A stretch of 64,000 bases of DNA from Pseudoscleropodium purum (lineage: Eukaryota; Streptophyta; Bryopsida; Hypnales; Brachytheciaceae), in NCBI GenBank assembly GCA_963969395.1, contig OZ017801.1:436501-500500 (forward strand). Reading direction: 5' to 3'. Shown piece by piece: positions 45,381-54,714 of the stretch. The notes under the pieces are model-generated. The model made no database searches, was not told the origin of the DNA, and saw nothing but the letters and a program-made list of their open reading frames with translations. A program made the translations under genes and the position numbers. The stretch's first letter is position 1, and each line of letters opens with the position of its first letter.

Positions 45381-45745
45381 CATAGGTGGACTTATTTAGC
45401 CTCCATCAGCAATACCTTCTATTTTCAAAAAATGTGAGTCGTAGTGCTACTTTCAACATTGACTGGCATATTTAGTAACTCTTGAATGACTCCACCAGTC
45501 ACTGCATAGTAAAAAAACTACAGAAGTAAATAACTGACATATGTCTACTAAATGTTGATTACTACTGTCAAAATCCTCAATTTAATGACAAGCCGCTGGT
45601 AATCGACGGCACTCATCATGAGAGAGCCTTGCATCACCTCCGCTCGTCAAGTTCTCCTGCTATCGCGACAATAGCTCATTTCTTCCTTCCAATTTCGCGA
45701 CTCCCATAGTGGCTCACTCTCTCTCTTTCTGCTACGATTGCTAAG

Positions 45746-45999
45746 ATGGAGGAGCTTCCGCCCTCAAACCAGAATGATAGTGAAGCGGCGGATTGGATGA
45801 TTGGGCAACTTGACGAGAGATCAGGGTTTATCATGAACCCAAGCGTGATGGGAGAACGTTCAGAAGACTTACACCGTACAATGGAAGCGCCGTCGGATAG
45901 TCCACCGCTTGAGAAGGAAATTTATGAAATGTTGCGTGATAAGAACGTCATCCGGGTGCAACAGATAGTTGCTCCAGCCTTGGCAGCGAGAGCGGAGCT
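45746..45999 (+). CDS. Probable first exon of an unrecognised gene
   Basis: An ATG follows CTCTCTCTCTTTCTGCTACG, which looks like a plant 5' leader. 84 codons (MEELPPSNQNDSEAADWMIG...) lead to GAGCT|GTAAGT, a canonical donor in phase 2; otherwise the frame would stop two codons later. The protein is acidic with a helical end (EKEIYEMLRDKNVIRVQQIV). I do not recognise it. It may be the 5' exon of the Transposase_24-like gene that follows, on the same strand. Confidence 0.45.
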
Positions 46000-47099
46000 G
46001 TAAGTTTTCGACCCCTTCCCCTCAACAAAGCTCTTTCAATTTCTTTAAGCCAGTACGCATACAATCCTTGATGGCGGAGTTCTTATTGCAAGTGTTATAA
46101 CTTGAGCTCTACGGATTTGCCATGTTGATGTGCTTATATATGGAAGAGTTCATAGTTTGTAGAGGGCTCCTGAGTATGAGCAAAAGTACCATTGTTGTCT
46201 GAACTTGTCCCTTGCACGTTTTTCGAAGCATAGAGGCGGCGCATTCATACAGTTTCCCACAGCCAACGTTGTGTCCCAATGATTCATTTGCCCACAAGTC
46301 ATAAGTCTGTTGTTCATGAGAACCTTCGGAATTGGATTTTATGTCTCTGGACTTGTTGGTAACACCATTAGAGTCACATGAAAGTCATTTGTGAGTCCTT
46401 AACTAGTCACATTCCAGAAACATTCTTGAAGAAGCCATATTCCCTACGTGGCCGCTATGTAGGAGCCGCTATGGTTGTCTTCTTCCCTTGAGAATTGTGT
46501 CCTGTGTTTTTGCAAACCCCCTGTCCAACCTTGCCTTCTTGCTTGGAGTGAGTGTGCGCCAGTGTCATGTGATTTGTCTCATACTTTGTCAACATCATTG
46601 CTAGTGTTCTCCTGTGGAGGCCGATTTTTTTGGATGTCGAGGTAGGGATAAAGCTAATGCCAAGGCCCAAGGTAGTAAACCGCCTCCCATTTCTGAAAAG
46701 AGAGGCGACAAAGTTGTACGGAGGAGTTTACGGTGGGCAGGCGTTCCAGTTAGGAAAGTAGGGGAGGCAGAGGGAGGCAAGCGAAGCCCTCAGATGAGGT
46801 CCACGAAAGACTCGTCTTCGGAGGCGACAAAATATGATGGCGATGCCATCGCGACGGGTATGATGCACCTCGTCATTGCTTGTACACATGTTGAGCGGCA
46901 ATCCAACAAGGAGAAAAAGTCCATAGTTAAATGCACATCTCTTATTGTTCCTCCAGGATCGGTTTAGTAGTTTTAGGGTTTTTGTGTCATTGAGGGCTTA
47001 GTGTCTTAGGGTTCTTCCTCGGAAATCAAAGGATTTGTCTTCCTTTGACGCTTGCATCTTTACTATTGGATTTAGGGTAGTGAATTTGTGAATCGTTTT
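46000..47099 (+). other. Probable intron plus a basic exon-like block (46614-46967)
   Basis: 46000-46610 is without coding signal. At 46614-46967 an open frame reads ANAKAQGSKPPPISEKRGDK and then VVRRSLRWAGVPV, Lys/Arg-rich, and ends SLIVPPGSV. It is on the same strand and lies between the first exon and the transposase-like block, so it could be a middle exon. Splice limits are unclear. Confidence 0.35.
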
Positions 47100-48230
47100 G
47101 AAAAGTAACAGCTTCTTTGGTAGGATCAGAGGAAGAGCTTATGGACTCTTCTAAAGACGACCTTGGGCTGGAGGACGAAGAATCTCTGCTTGATAAGAGG
47201 ACAAAGAGGAACAAGACAACGTCAAGCTAATGTGTGCCAGTGCACATTGCACCACCATCGCGTCCTCCTCCAGCAATTGAATCCAACCAATTGAACCTCG
47301 CGTGGGTGCCAGGGCACTACATACTAGTCCAACCGCAATCCCAAACTATGTGGACCTCAAGACTACCAGCAGTAATCCCAAATGTGTGGGTTGGACAGAA
47401 TGCACTTGCCCTTGCAGAAGGCATTGACAATCGCAATGCTCAAAGGAAGCGAAAAGCTCATTACGATTTGGTCAATCGCTAATGTGCCCTTGCGGGAGTG
47501 AAGCCAAATCGAGTGTTTGTGTTACCAAGGGGCGAGGTGGATACCACATGCGAAGGGAAAAACGCTTGGGATGAAGCTTTGCGCGACCTAGTCCTGAAAT
47601 GTCTAGACGTAAGTGTGGTGAATTGGTCCAAGCATAAGCCACACACGCTGCAAAAGTTTAGAGCCGCCTTGGACAACAAGTTTGAGTACTTCGGGAATCC
47701 ATTGAGTATGGTGGGATTTAGGTTGGCTGTGTTGAGGTACCTAGAAGCAGAAAGATGTTGCCTAAAGAATTGATATTTGAAAGGAATTGACACTCCTCCT
47801 CTTCATGTTGACAAACCGGAGTGGGACCGCTTGAAGGACTATTGGAACATAGACAAATAGAAAGAAAAGGCGGAGAAGATGGCTATTGCACGATAGAATG
47901 TGAAGAATCTGTCGTCTGTAGGGAGGAGAGGAAAATCCGGTCGCCTGTCCTCAAGAGTAAGTATCCAATATTCTTATTGAGTTTTGTTATTTAATTGTGA
48001 AATGCAAGTGTATGTAGGTTTCAGGGTCTGCGCAATGGTTTCTTTTCTTGTGCTTAGTGGACGAAGATGAAGTACAACTTTCTGTAATGTTGATAAGGAG
48101 GAGGACCCGAGACAAGCAATGGCGTAATGGACGATGGCGAGGGGAGTCTTTCAAGTGCACGGCCAAGACTAGCTTGCACTATGAGTTCCCCTTCTGGTTC
48201 AAAGGTAAATTGTTTTGTTTGCATGTGTGA
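47100..48230 (+). pseudogene. Transposase_24-like (plant En/Spm-associated) gene, decayed
   Basis: One continuous frame from about 47140 (SSKDDLGLEDEESLLDKRTK) to a donor-like GTAAGT near 47960 holds five stops (TAA near 47228, TAA at 47480-47482, TGA near 47771, TAG near 47859, TAG near 47895) but no clear frameshift. The end reads WDRLKDYWN, KEKAEKMAIAR and NVKNLSSVGRRG, the W..L..YW....K.KSEKN...R pattern of plant Transposase_24 (Ptta/En/Spm) proteins. A further exon-like piece at 48045-48205 (CLVDEDEVQLSVMLIRRRTR, LHYEFPFWFKG) follows an intron-like gap. All stops can come from single C-to-T or G-to-A changes. It is dead, and the family call is moderate. Confidence 0.5.
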
Positions 48231-48294
48231 GGATTAGGGCTATTTGATAAGTGGATTCAGTTGTCTGGTTGTTATGTAGTAGGGGACTTCTACC

Positions 48295-48445
48295 CAAGGT
48301 TGACATGATGTCCGGATGCGGACGCTGTGTCCGCAGCGTCCGCTGACATTTGCGGTCCCGGCGGATGCAGCTGATGCCGGGACCGCCCCGTCCGCCCCAT
48401 CCGCTTTGACGGCCCTATTTCCCCCGACCGCCCTACTCAAACTGC
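48295..48445. mobile_element. hAT-type miniature element copy M3, truncated
   Basis: CAAGGTTGACATGATGTCCGG resembles the CAGGGTTGACAGGACGTCCGG end of M1, and it is followed by the same GCTGTGTCCGCAGCGTCCGCTGACATT stretch in pieces. The other end is missing; similarity fades near 48445. Confidence 0.55.
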
Positions 48446-48886
48446 CCCGCGGTCACTCCTTTAATCTTTAAACAATTAAATGTTAAATGAAGTGCAATGG
48501 TTCGCAATTTGTTATTAAAACAAAGTCTCTTATAAGTTGAAAGATTATAAAGTTTGACCATGAGTCCATGATAGTCTTGAAACTATGAAAAAATTTCAAT
48601 TCATTTTCAGAAGGCAAACTAAAAAAGTTTGTGACTTCAAATATATATATATATATACTATTTAAAAAATCAAGATCAATACAAATACAAATATAATCAA
48701 TATGGGCAAAATGTATTCAATTTAATATAGAATACCATACATTGTGAACTCAAAAATTTACATATACCATATAATGTGCACATTTGGCTAATTGCACATA
48801 TAATTTTTTTCATTCCAACTCTATATTTCTAAACTAATTTTTAATGCCTATATAACCTATTCAACTACTACTTCTGTACTACCAAT
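48446..48886. other. AT-rich spacer with an (AT)8 microsatellite
   Basis: No gene is seen. An (AT)8 run lies at 48641-48656. This is the 3' flank of the minus-strand kinase-like pseudogene. Confidence 0.5.
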
Positions 48887-49861
48887 CTAATATAAATGGC
48901 GGAAATGTTCATCTGGCATCGGCCAACGATATGTATTAGAAAATCGCATAATCACATGGGCCAAACTAGTATTTTCATCGTCAATCTTCGAAGAAATGCG
49001 CTTCAAGTAAGCATAAAACACTTTTGCAAAGTCATGAAAGGCAAATTGTGTCGCACTAGGTGTTTTAAATAGCAAGTTGAAATACGAATTTGACATGCTG
49101 TTTTCATTCATCTTCCGAGCAATTTTTCGAATGGCATACTCTTCCGACTTACGTGAATATATCGGAATGACTTCCACATCTGCACCTGCTTTATGCAAAT
49201 ATGCAATACGTGGATCCATCCACCATCTCCTCTGCAAAGTCTGTTTCATTTCATCTGTTGATGTGAATGTGTACAAAGACTTCATTGGTTGAGAAGCTAA
49301 GGTGGTCATGCCCCAATCACAAACTCCAATGTACACACGTGACTCATCTTCTAAAAAATGCAACAAGATGTTGTTCGGAGAAAGATTATTGTGCAAATAT
49401 ACAACAAGATGCACTGCATACATTATATGCATAAAGGTCCATGTCAGCTCCGTGCGCTTCTTCCGATATCGCCCTAAACGATGAGCTTTTACAACCTCCT
49501 CTTCGGTTGGATTCGTATACATCAAACGGATTTGAATGTTGTTTGGATAGTTCTTATCCATATTCAACATTTGTCGAAGAGTTCCACCATTCTACCAATA
49601 CGCATAACCTTCATACGTCGTTCCGTGCACCGCAGCAAACTGTATCACATCCGCGTGTAGAATTCAAACAGCCATTGATTCATTTTGATGTTCTAACTTT
49701 GCAAGATCGGGTCGAGTTTGGTGGTGAATGGATTTCTTTACCGCAAACTCCCAATCAGGAAGTATTCCTGGACATCCTTCAATACGAACCTTTCGAATCG
49801 TTGCATATCCACCTCTCATCATTCTATCATCAACAGCAATCATGCGTGCTGTATCTGGAAG

Positions 49862-50160
49862 CAGGGTTGACGAATTTGAACGTCCTCCCCAAAATAGCGT
49901 CCGTTTTCCGGACGTCCGGACGCAGCGTCCCGACCGCCGTCGAAAAGCAGACGGGCGGGGCGGACGGACGGGGCGGACGGCCCGAGGCGGACGCCCAGAT
50001 CGTGCGGACCAGATCAGTCCGTGCGTCGATCGGACGGCCATAATCAAGCGGACGGACGGATGGGCGGACGGGGGACTGGCGGACGCTGCGTCCGCCAGGA
50101 CGTGAATGTCAGCGGACGCTGCGGACACAGCGTCCGCGTCTGGACGTCCTAACAACCCTG
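49862..50160 (+). mobile_element. hAT-type miniature element copy M4, perfect 8-bp duplication
   Basis: 299 bp from CAGGGTTGACGAATTTG to GGACGTCCTAACAACCCTG. TCTGGAAG is duplicated exactly at 49854-49861 and 50161-50168. The interior is a CpG-rich run of CGGACG words. The TIRs starting CAGGG and the 8-bp duplication define it as hAT-like. Its insertion split an otherwise continuous kinase frame. Confidence 0.9.
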
Positions 50161-50755
50161 TCTGGAAGTGCTATGAGGTGCTGTTTGTTCCTTTCCGCTT
50201 TAGCAACTCCATCATTGCTTTTCCACCAAGCAATTGAACCAACTCGATTGTGCTTTTTGGCGAATGGAACACATCGCCCCCTAAACAAGTCCGCTTTCAA
50301 AATCACTTCTTCAAACTGGGCGTCATTGGGTCGATATTCCTTGCCATATTTAACCAAAATGACTTTGGAATTCCACAAAGCGTCATGAACCTTCTTCTCC
50401 AAACATTTGGTGAAGTGCGTTTTGTGCATTTCGTCATGCCACTTCGGAACATTCAATGCATCCAACAACATCTATGTCATGTTGTCGCAGCTTAGAATTT
50501 TGATTTTCTTAGTATACACCCAAATAGGAACGGAAACTAGTCATTAGCTAACCGGATCCGATTAGGTGGGGAAGGAAAACTCAGAATTAGCACGGAACGT
50601 GAAGTAGTGGGCTTCTTGGATCTAATCCGGTCAGGAGTAACTAACGACGGAAACGGAATGTAACACGGATTAGGTCTAGGACCGGATGATGATGATGAAC
50701 CGGATTATGATGGTAACCCGGATTCATGATGACAAACCGGAAAGGGTCTAGGGAC

Positions 50756-50764
50756 TATATAAGG
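50756..50764 (+). promoter_or_regulatory. TATA box of E7, upstream of the element ORF
   Basis: TATATAAGG lies 190 bp before the ATG and 273 bp from the element 5' end. The same word in E6 at the same distance supports function. Confidence 0.6.
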
Positions 50765-50945
50765 AGGAGCTTTCACTGTTGCACCCCCTTTTAGAAACTC
50801 GACCTTGAGCGTGCGCGGTTGAGTTTTTGTCGTTTGTGCGTCTGTGCGTTTGCGTTCTGTTCATTTTGATTCCGGTTGAGATCGGAGAGAGGAAGTGAGG
50901 AACGGGACGTGCGGCTAGGAGAGAGTGAGGTAGATGTGAGTGGGA

Positions 50946-52604
50946 ATGCCTCAGCTACGTAGGTCGAGACAAGCGAGTCCCTCTGGAGGCGAGGTGAAGC
51001 TCCGAAAAGTCATTCCGGTTATTCCCTCCACAGAGCCGGAAAAGGCTGAACTCATGGAGGATCTCAAATCCATGGGTTGCATAGGGTTTGCCGAGAAACC
51101 TTGGGGTTTTAGGGAGGAGAGAATGGTCAAGGAGCTCCTCGGAAAGTTGTCCAACCAGTTTGACAACACCGTGAGGGGAGCTCCCGTCAGCTGGAACGAG
51201 GGGATGTGGAGAGCGGTTTACGGTTTCCGGGCAGGAGGTTTGGGAATGGCGAGCCGGAAGGATGAGTTTGTCCGAGGGAAGTTCAAGGGAGCCGTCAACC
51301 CGAAGGACGGATACGCGGTCGAGGATTGCTTGGATGACCGACACCGTCGGCTCCTGCAATTCCTGGTTCCGGTTCTTCACCCGGAAAAGCCGACCAGGGT
51401 GACGATCACCCTCGGCAACACCATTTTCGGTGCCCTCAGGGGTACCCGGAAAGTGGATTGGGCACGGATCATTTCCGATCTCGTGGCCCAGCTTGTTAGT
51501 AGGGTTGGGAAGAAAAGGGCCACTCTAGTGTGCCCTTATCTCTTCCACCTCTATCGGGAGAACCAAGTCCTCACCAACATAGAGGAGAAGGCGTGGAAGA
51601 CGCAGGAAGTGCTCCTGAAGTACGGGGAGTCGGAGATGGATGACGAAGCGGAATCCGATTCCGAGTCAGACCGGGAGTCCAACGAGGAAGAGGAGGAGCC
51701 GATGCCGCCGATCAAGCGACAGAAGCTGACGCCTCCACACAAGCGCGGGACGCCTCCCGGTCAAGACAAACCGGCCCCGGAGGAGAAACCGGAAGCCGAG
51801 AAGGCCAATTCCGGGGGAGATCCAGATATGCAAGATCCGTTCAACGGTCTGATCAACGTCCTCTGCAACATCAGGGCGGATTGGGAGGTCAAGCACAGGA
51901 CGCTTGCGGCAATCGGCAAGTTGGTGGGTGCTGCACCGGACAGCAACTTGGCGGAACAAGTGGCGCAATGCATCACGAATCCGGAAGAGACCCGGAAGCA
52001 GGAAGCCGAGATCCGCCGGTTGCAGGAGGAGGTAGATAAACTGAAGGCAACACTTTTTGCCTATCAGGAAGACGTGACGGCCGCTCGGGAGATGGCGGAG
52101 GAGACTCGGAAGGTGGCCGAGCAGATCAAGGCGGTCCTGGGAGAGACCGGAACGGCAGCGGCCAAGGCGAAGCTCTTCGACGAGAAGATCCACGAAGAGA
52201 AGAAACTATCCGGTTCCCGGATGGTCCGGATTCTCGCGGACTTCGCCGAGCAGGTGGAGACGGCAATGGTGGAGGGGCGGAAGGCAGCGGACCGGATCGA
52301 GGAGAGCAGCCGGAAGCTGACGGGAGCGACGTGCGACAAAGGTATTCACCTTTCGGACATCTCACTACCGGACCTCTTTCCGGATGCAACTATGGCGAAG
52401 GACAGGAAGGATTGGACTCCTGAGTCCAAGAAGTCTGCACGGACTGGGACTCCGGGCACGAGACCGGATATCACCATCAACCTGGAGTCCCCACCCGGAC
52501 CGAATCCTGCGGAGGGGGAACGGGTCCGGAATTTGAGCGAAGTCTTCGAGGAGCTAGTCCCGGAGGTCGGAAGCCCGACGATAGGATCTAGAGTTGTAGG
52601 GTAG
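50946..52604 (+). CDS. Family A element protein, intact 552-codon ORF (E7)
   Basis: The ATG at 50946 is chosen over the in-frame GTG two codons upstream. The protein matches those of E2 and E5 with scattered replacements: CIGF for CVGF near residue 48, ALRG for ALSG near 166, SEMDDE for SETDDE near 233, ESNEEEEE for ESSEEEEE near 249, ESSRKL for ESSWKL near 456. The acidic tract, KRQK-type basic stretch and coiled coil are kept. Replacements are conservative or lie in low-complexity parts, which hints at constraint, but a dN/dS calculation is needed. No catalytic motif is seen. Confidence 0.8.
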   Translation: MPQLRRSRQASPSGGEVKLRKVIPVIPSTEPEKAELMEDLKSMGCIGFAEKPWGFREERMVKELLGKLSNQFDNTVRGAPVSWNEGMWRAVYGFRAGGLGMASRKDEFVRGKFKGAVNPKDGYAVEDCLDDRHRRLLQFLVPVLHPEKPTRVTITLGNTIFGALRGTRKVDWARIISDLVAQLVSRVGKKRATLVCPYLFHLYRENQVLTNIEEKAWKTQEVLLKYGESEMDDEAESDSESDRESNEEEEEPMPPIKRQKLTPPHKRGTPPGQDKPAPEEKPEAEKANSGGDPDMQDPFNGLINVLCNIRADWEVKHRTLAAIGKLVGAAPDSNLAEQVAQCITNPEETRKQEAEIRRLQEEVDKLKATLFAYQEDVTAAREMAEETRKVAEQIKAVLGETGTAAAKAKLFDEKIHEEKKLSGSRMVRILADFAEQVETAMVEGRKAADRIEESSRKLTGATCDKGIHLSDISLPDLFPDATMAKDRKDWTPESKKSARTGTPGTRPDITINLESPPGPNPAEGERVRNLSEVFEELVPEVGSPTIGSRVVG

Positions 52605-52743
52605 ATAGGATTTTAATTTCAGTTAGGAGTAGGAGCGGATCCGGCTCAATAGTATTAGGTTAGACCGGAAGTTAGATTTAGGTGGCGGCGGACCCCCACG
52701 GGTTTTCCGCTCCTTTTTGTGCTTTTAGGGTTTTGACCCTTTG

Positions 52744-52755
52744 TATATAAATCGG
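52744..52755 (+). promoter_or_regulatory. Second TATA-like motif, 3' of the element ORF
   Basis: TATATAAATCGG lies about 140 bp after the ORF stop. E2 and E5 share it; E3, E4 and E6 have TATAGAAATCGG. If the element is an LTR, this would be the real LTR promoter and the remaining 1 kb would be R plus U5. It could also be chance. Confidence 0.4.
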
Positions 52756-53397
52756 TTCCTGCGATGGGAATTGGGAGTTGTTCATTTTGCAAACTTCTTA
52801 TACCTTTCTATTCTCTTCGTTGTGTATCTCTCTCCAACGCGACAGGATTGTATGATGTGGAGTTAGGATAGTACGAGTTGGTTGGCAAGTGAATTCTCCC
52901 CTTGGTGTTTATTTTCCGATCCAAGGTGCATGTGAGTAGGTACCGAAGAGTTGGGAGTGAACTTAGTTCCTCAGCACGTCTAGAGTTTGAGATTCCGGGT
53001 GAGAAAGCCGTTGTTAGGCTAGGCGGGTAGGGAGGGATTCCTTAGCTGCGCTAAAACTCCCGGGTGGGAAATCCGGTCGAGTGTCCGATCTCCTGTGAGG
53101 TCTCACCACCTGTATGGGTAACGGAAGAACTTTAGTTGATGTTGGAACGGACGGGTGCACTTGTAACCACCTGTCTTCGCACGGATCGGAAGTAGCATCA
53201 AGGTCGTTGTAGTACGAGAGGGTCGAGTGTGGGGTCTTTGTGTGACCTACGACCCGGATTGCTATCTGGGTTGTTGTGAAGGACCAAACCGGATCCGGAT
53301 TAGCTTAGGAGTCTAGAAGGTAGGACAATGGGTCTTCAGCCACTATAAGTCACGGAAGGAGTGGTGGGCCTACCACTCTCAAAATTAAGCGGCGACC

Positions 53398-53418
53398 CCT
53401 CTGATGGTGAAACAGAGG
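53398..53418 (+). other. Conserved small hairpin CCTCTG-loop-CAGAGG in element 3' region
   Basis: The 6-bp stem CCTCTG/CAGAGG encloses the loop ATGGTGAAA. It is present in all full A copies (for example 28375-28395 in E6; 5404-5424 in E2, minus strand). In family B the loop is ATGGTAAAA and the stem changes but mostly still pairs (60154-60174; 60875-60895 on minus). It lies about 250-370 bp from the 3' end in both families. Confidence 0.45.
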
Positions 53419-53984
53419 CAAAACCAAACCGGATAGGATTACGAGTACAGGATGACCATCCCGACCGGATTGGTCAGGACGGATTTCCAGGATCGGAAGT
53501 TGTGAGATCCTGGGATTTGGGTATTTGTACGGACCGGATAGTTAGTAGGACCGGAAGAAGGAGTAATCCGGTCTGTAGTTATCCGGTGTGGTAGTATTTC
53601 TGGTTCTAGATCTAGGACCGGAAAGTAAGATTGGCATACTGACTGAGCTTAACTGCTTAATAGAGCTAGATACTTCACAGGATCTCGTGGGTTCGATCTT
53701 TAGAGTCACTTAGTTATACTCTAGAGCGATTTTTGTGAGTATAATGGGGAATTGACCTGCCCTGTGCTGCGACACATGTCTACCTTGAATTTAGACACGC
53801 ACTCCTCTTGATATCTGATGTACTTATTGTTTAAAGACAATGTTGTTTCCGATTCATAAAATTGAACGATGCGCTCGATCATGAATTTCTTGCATTCTTC
53901 CGAAGGACTTTGGCGAGGTACCTCCAAGTTTGATGGTCCCTCTCCATGTTTTAGCTTCGCAACCTTCTTCTTCCCGTTCGGCAT

Positions 53985-54714
53985 CGTGACAAATGAAATT
54001 GATATAGGTCAAATTTTTTAATTTGAAATTGAATTCACGTGCAAGTGTCCAAAAAATTGGCAACAACGGGGCCCCTAATAAACCACTCTTCCCTTGCTTC
54101 GGAAAGGAGCCAATGGAGGATGAACCACCAAGTTCTCCGCTCCACCTTGCATTCACAAGGGGCAAAGCAAAAGTGAATATGCGGATGGACCCAAACCGTC
54201 CGCCCGATCGGACGGGCCAGGGGGGGCGGACGCATCGACTGTCCGTCTCCCCGAAACCCTCGAGCCCCGTCCGCCCGATCGGACAGCCACGGGCGGACAA
54301 ATCTGGCGTCCGTCCGATCCAACAGGTAGGGGCGGACGGATTAGGTGTCTGCCCGATCCAACGGCCATGGGCGGAGAAATCTGGTGTAAACCAATCGGAC
54401 GGCAAAGGACGGATTGTTCTAATATATATATTTTTTATATGAGTTTCAAATTTGATTTTGTTTTGAAGTCTTAAGGCAAGCTCGGAGTCTCAAAAATGGT
54501 GCATCTGAGAGCTGATCCGCTTTTTTCATGTATTTCTTTGGATGAGAATATTTTTTTCTCATTTTTCAGACAAAGAGAAATTGATGAGGAATTAAAATCA
54601 AGTGGTTTTGTATTTTTCCAAAGATTTATAATTTATTTATAAATTTTCAAATGACTTGTATCATAGGTCCCTATTGTGACCCTAGGTCTTTCATAAATGA
54701 TGCACTTGCAATTT
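53985..54714 (-). repeat. 39-bp GC-rich tandem repeat (about 54195-54400) and AT-rich flank
   Basis: Three to four imperfect 39-bp units contain CGTCCGCCCGATCGGACAG-like and GGGCGGACAAATCTGG blocks. Because 39 is a multiple of 3, the minus frame repeats 13 residues (WIGQTPNPSA, WIGRTPDLSA, PIGRTGLEG). A minus-strand open frame through 54405-53854 crosses the repeat but has no other protein signature. The repeat shares CGGACG words with the miniature elements but has no inverted ends. 54430-54714 is AT-rich with no signal. Confidence 0.55.

Larger units (their letters stand above)
50483..53774 (+). mobile_element. Family A element E7 (full length, 3292 bp, intact ORF)
   Basis: It begins TGTCGCAGCTTAG and ends GTGCTGCGACA, with CATGT duplicated perfectly (50478-50482 and 53775-53779). 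It lies in the kinase-like pseudogene, in the opposite orientation to that gene. Order on +: TATATAAGG (50756), ORF 50946-52604, TATATAAATCGG (52744), about 1 kb conserved non-coding sequence, hairpin 53398-53418, end. Confidence 0.94.
48887..53984 (-). pseudogene. Kinase-like pseudogene, interrupted by M4 and E7 and three in-frame stops
   Basis: On minus: 53984-53775 gives a basic start (MPNGKKKVAKLKHGEG). E7 then interrupts it. 50471-50161 gives KWHDEMHKTHFTKCLEKKVH and more. M4 interrupts again at ALPD. 49861-48887 gives the kinase part: GGYATIRKVRIEG loop, EFAVKK (ATP-site Lys), VIQFAAVHG, YLHNNLSPNNILL (HRD-like with Asn for the catalytic Asp), VCDWGM (DFG-like) and RRWWMDP (APE-like). 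Removing M4 with one 8-bp duplication keeps the frame exactly (LPDTARMIAVDD). Three nonsense codons remain: TAG at 50472-50474, TGA at 49664-49666, TAG at 49592-49594, the last where Trp is expected. The Asn suggests the ancestor was already a pseudokinase. I do not recognise the N-terminal domain. It is non-functional now. Confidence 0.7.
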
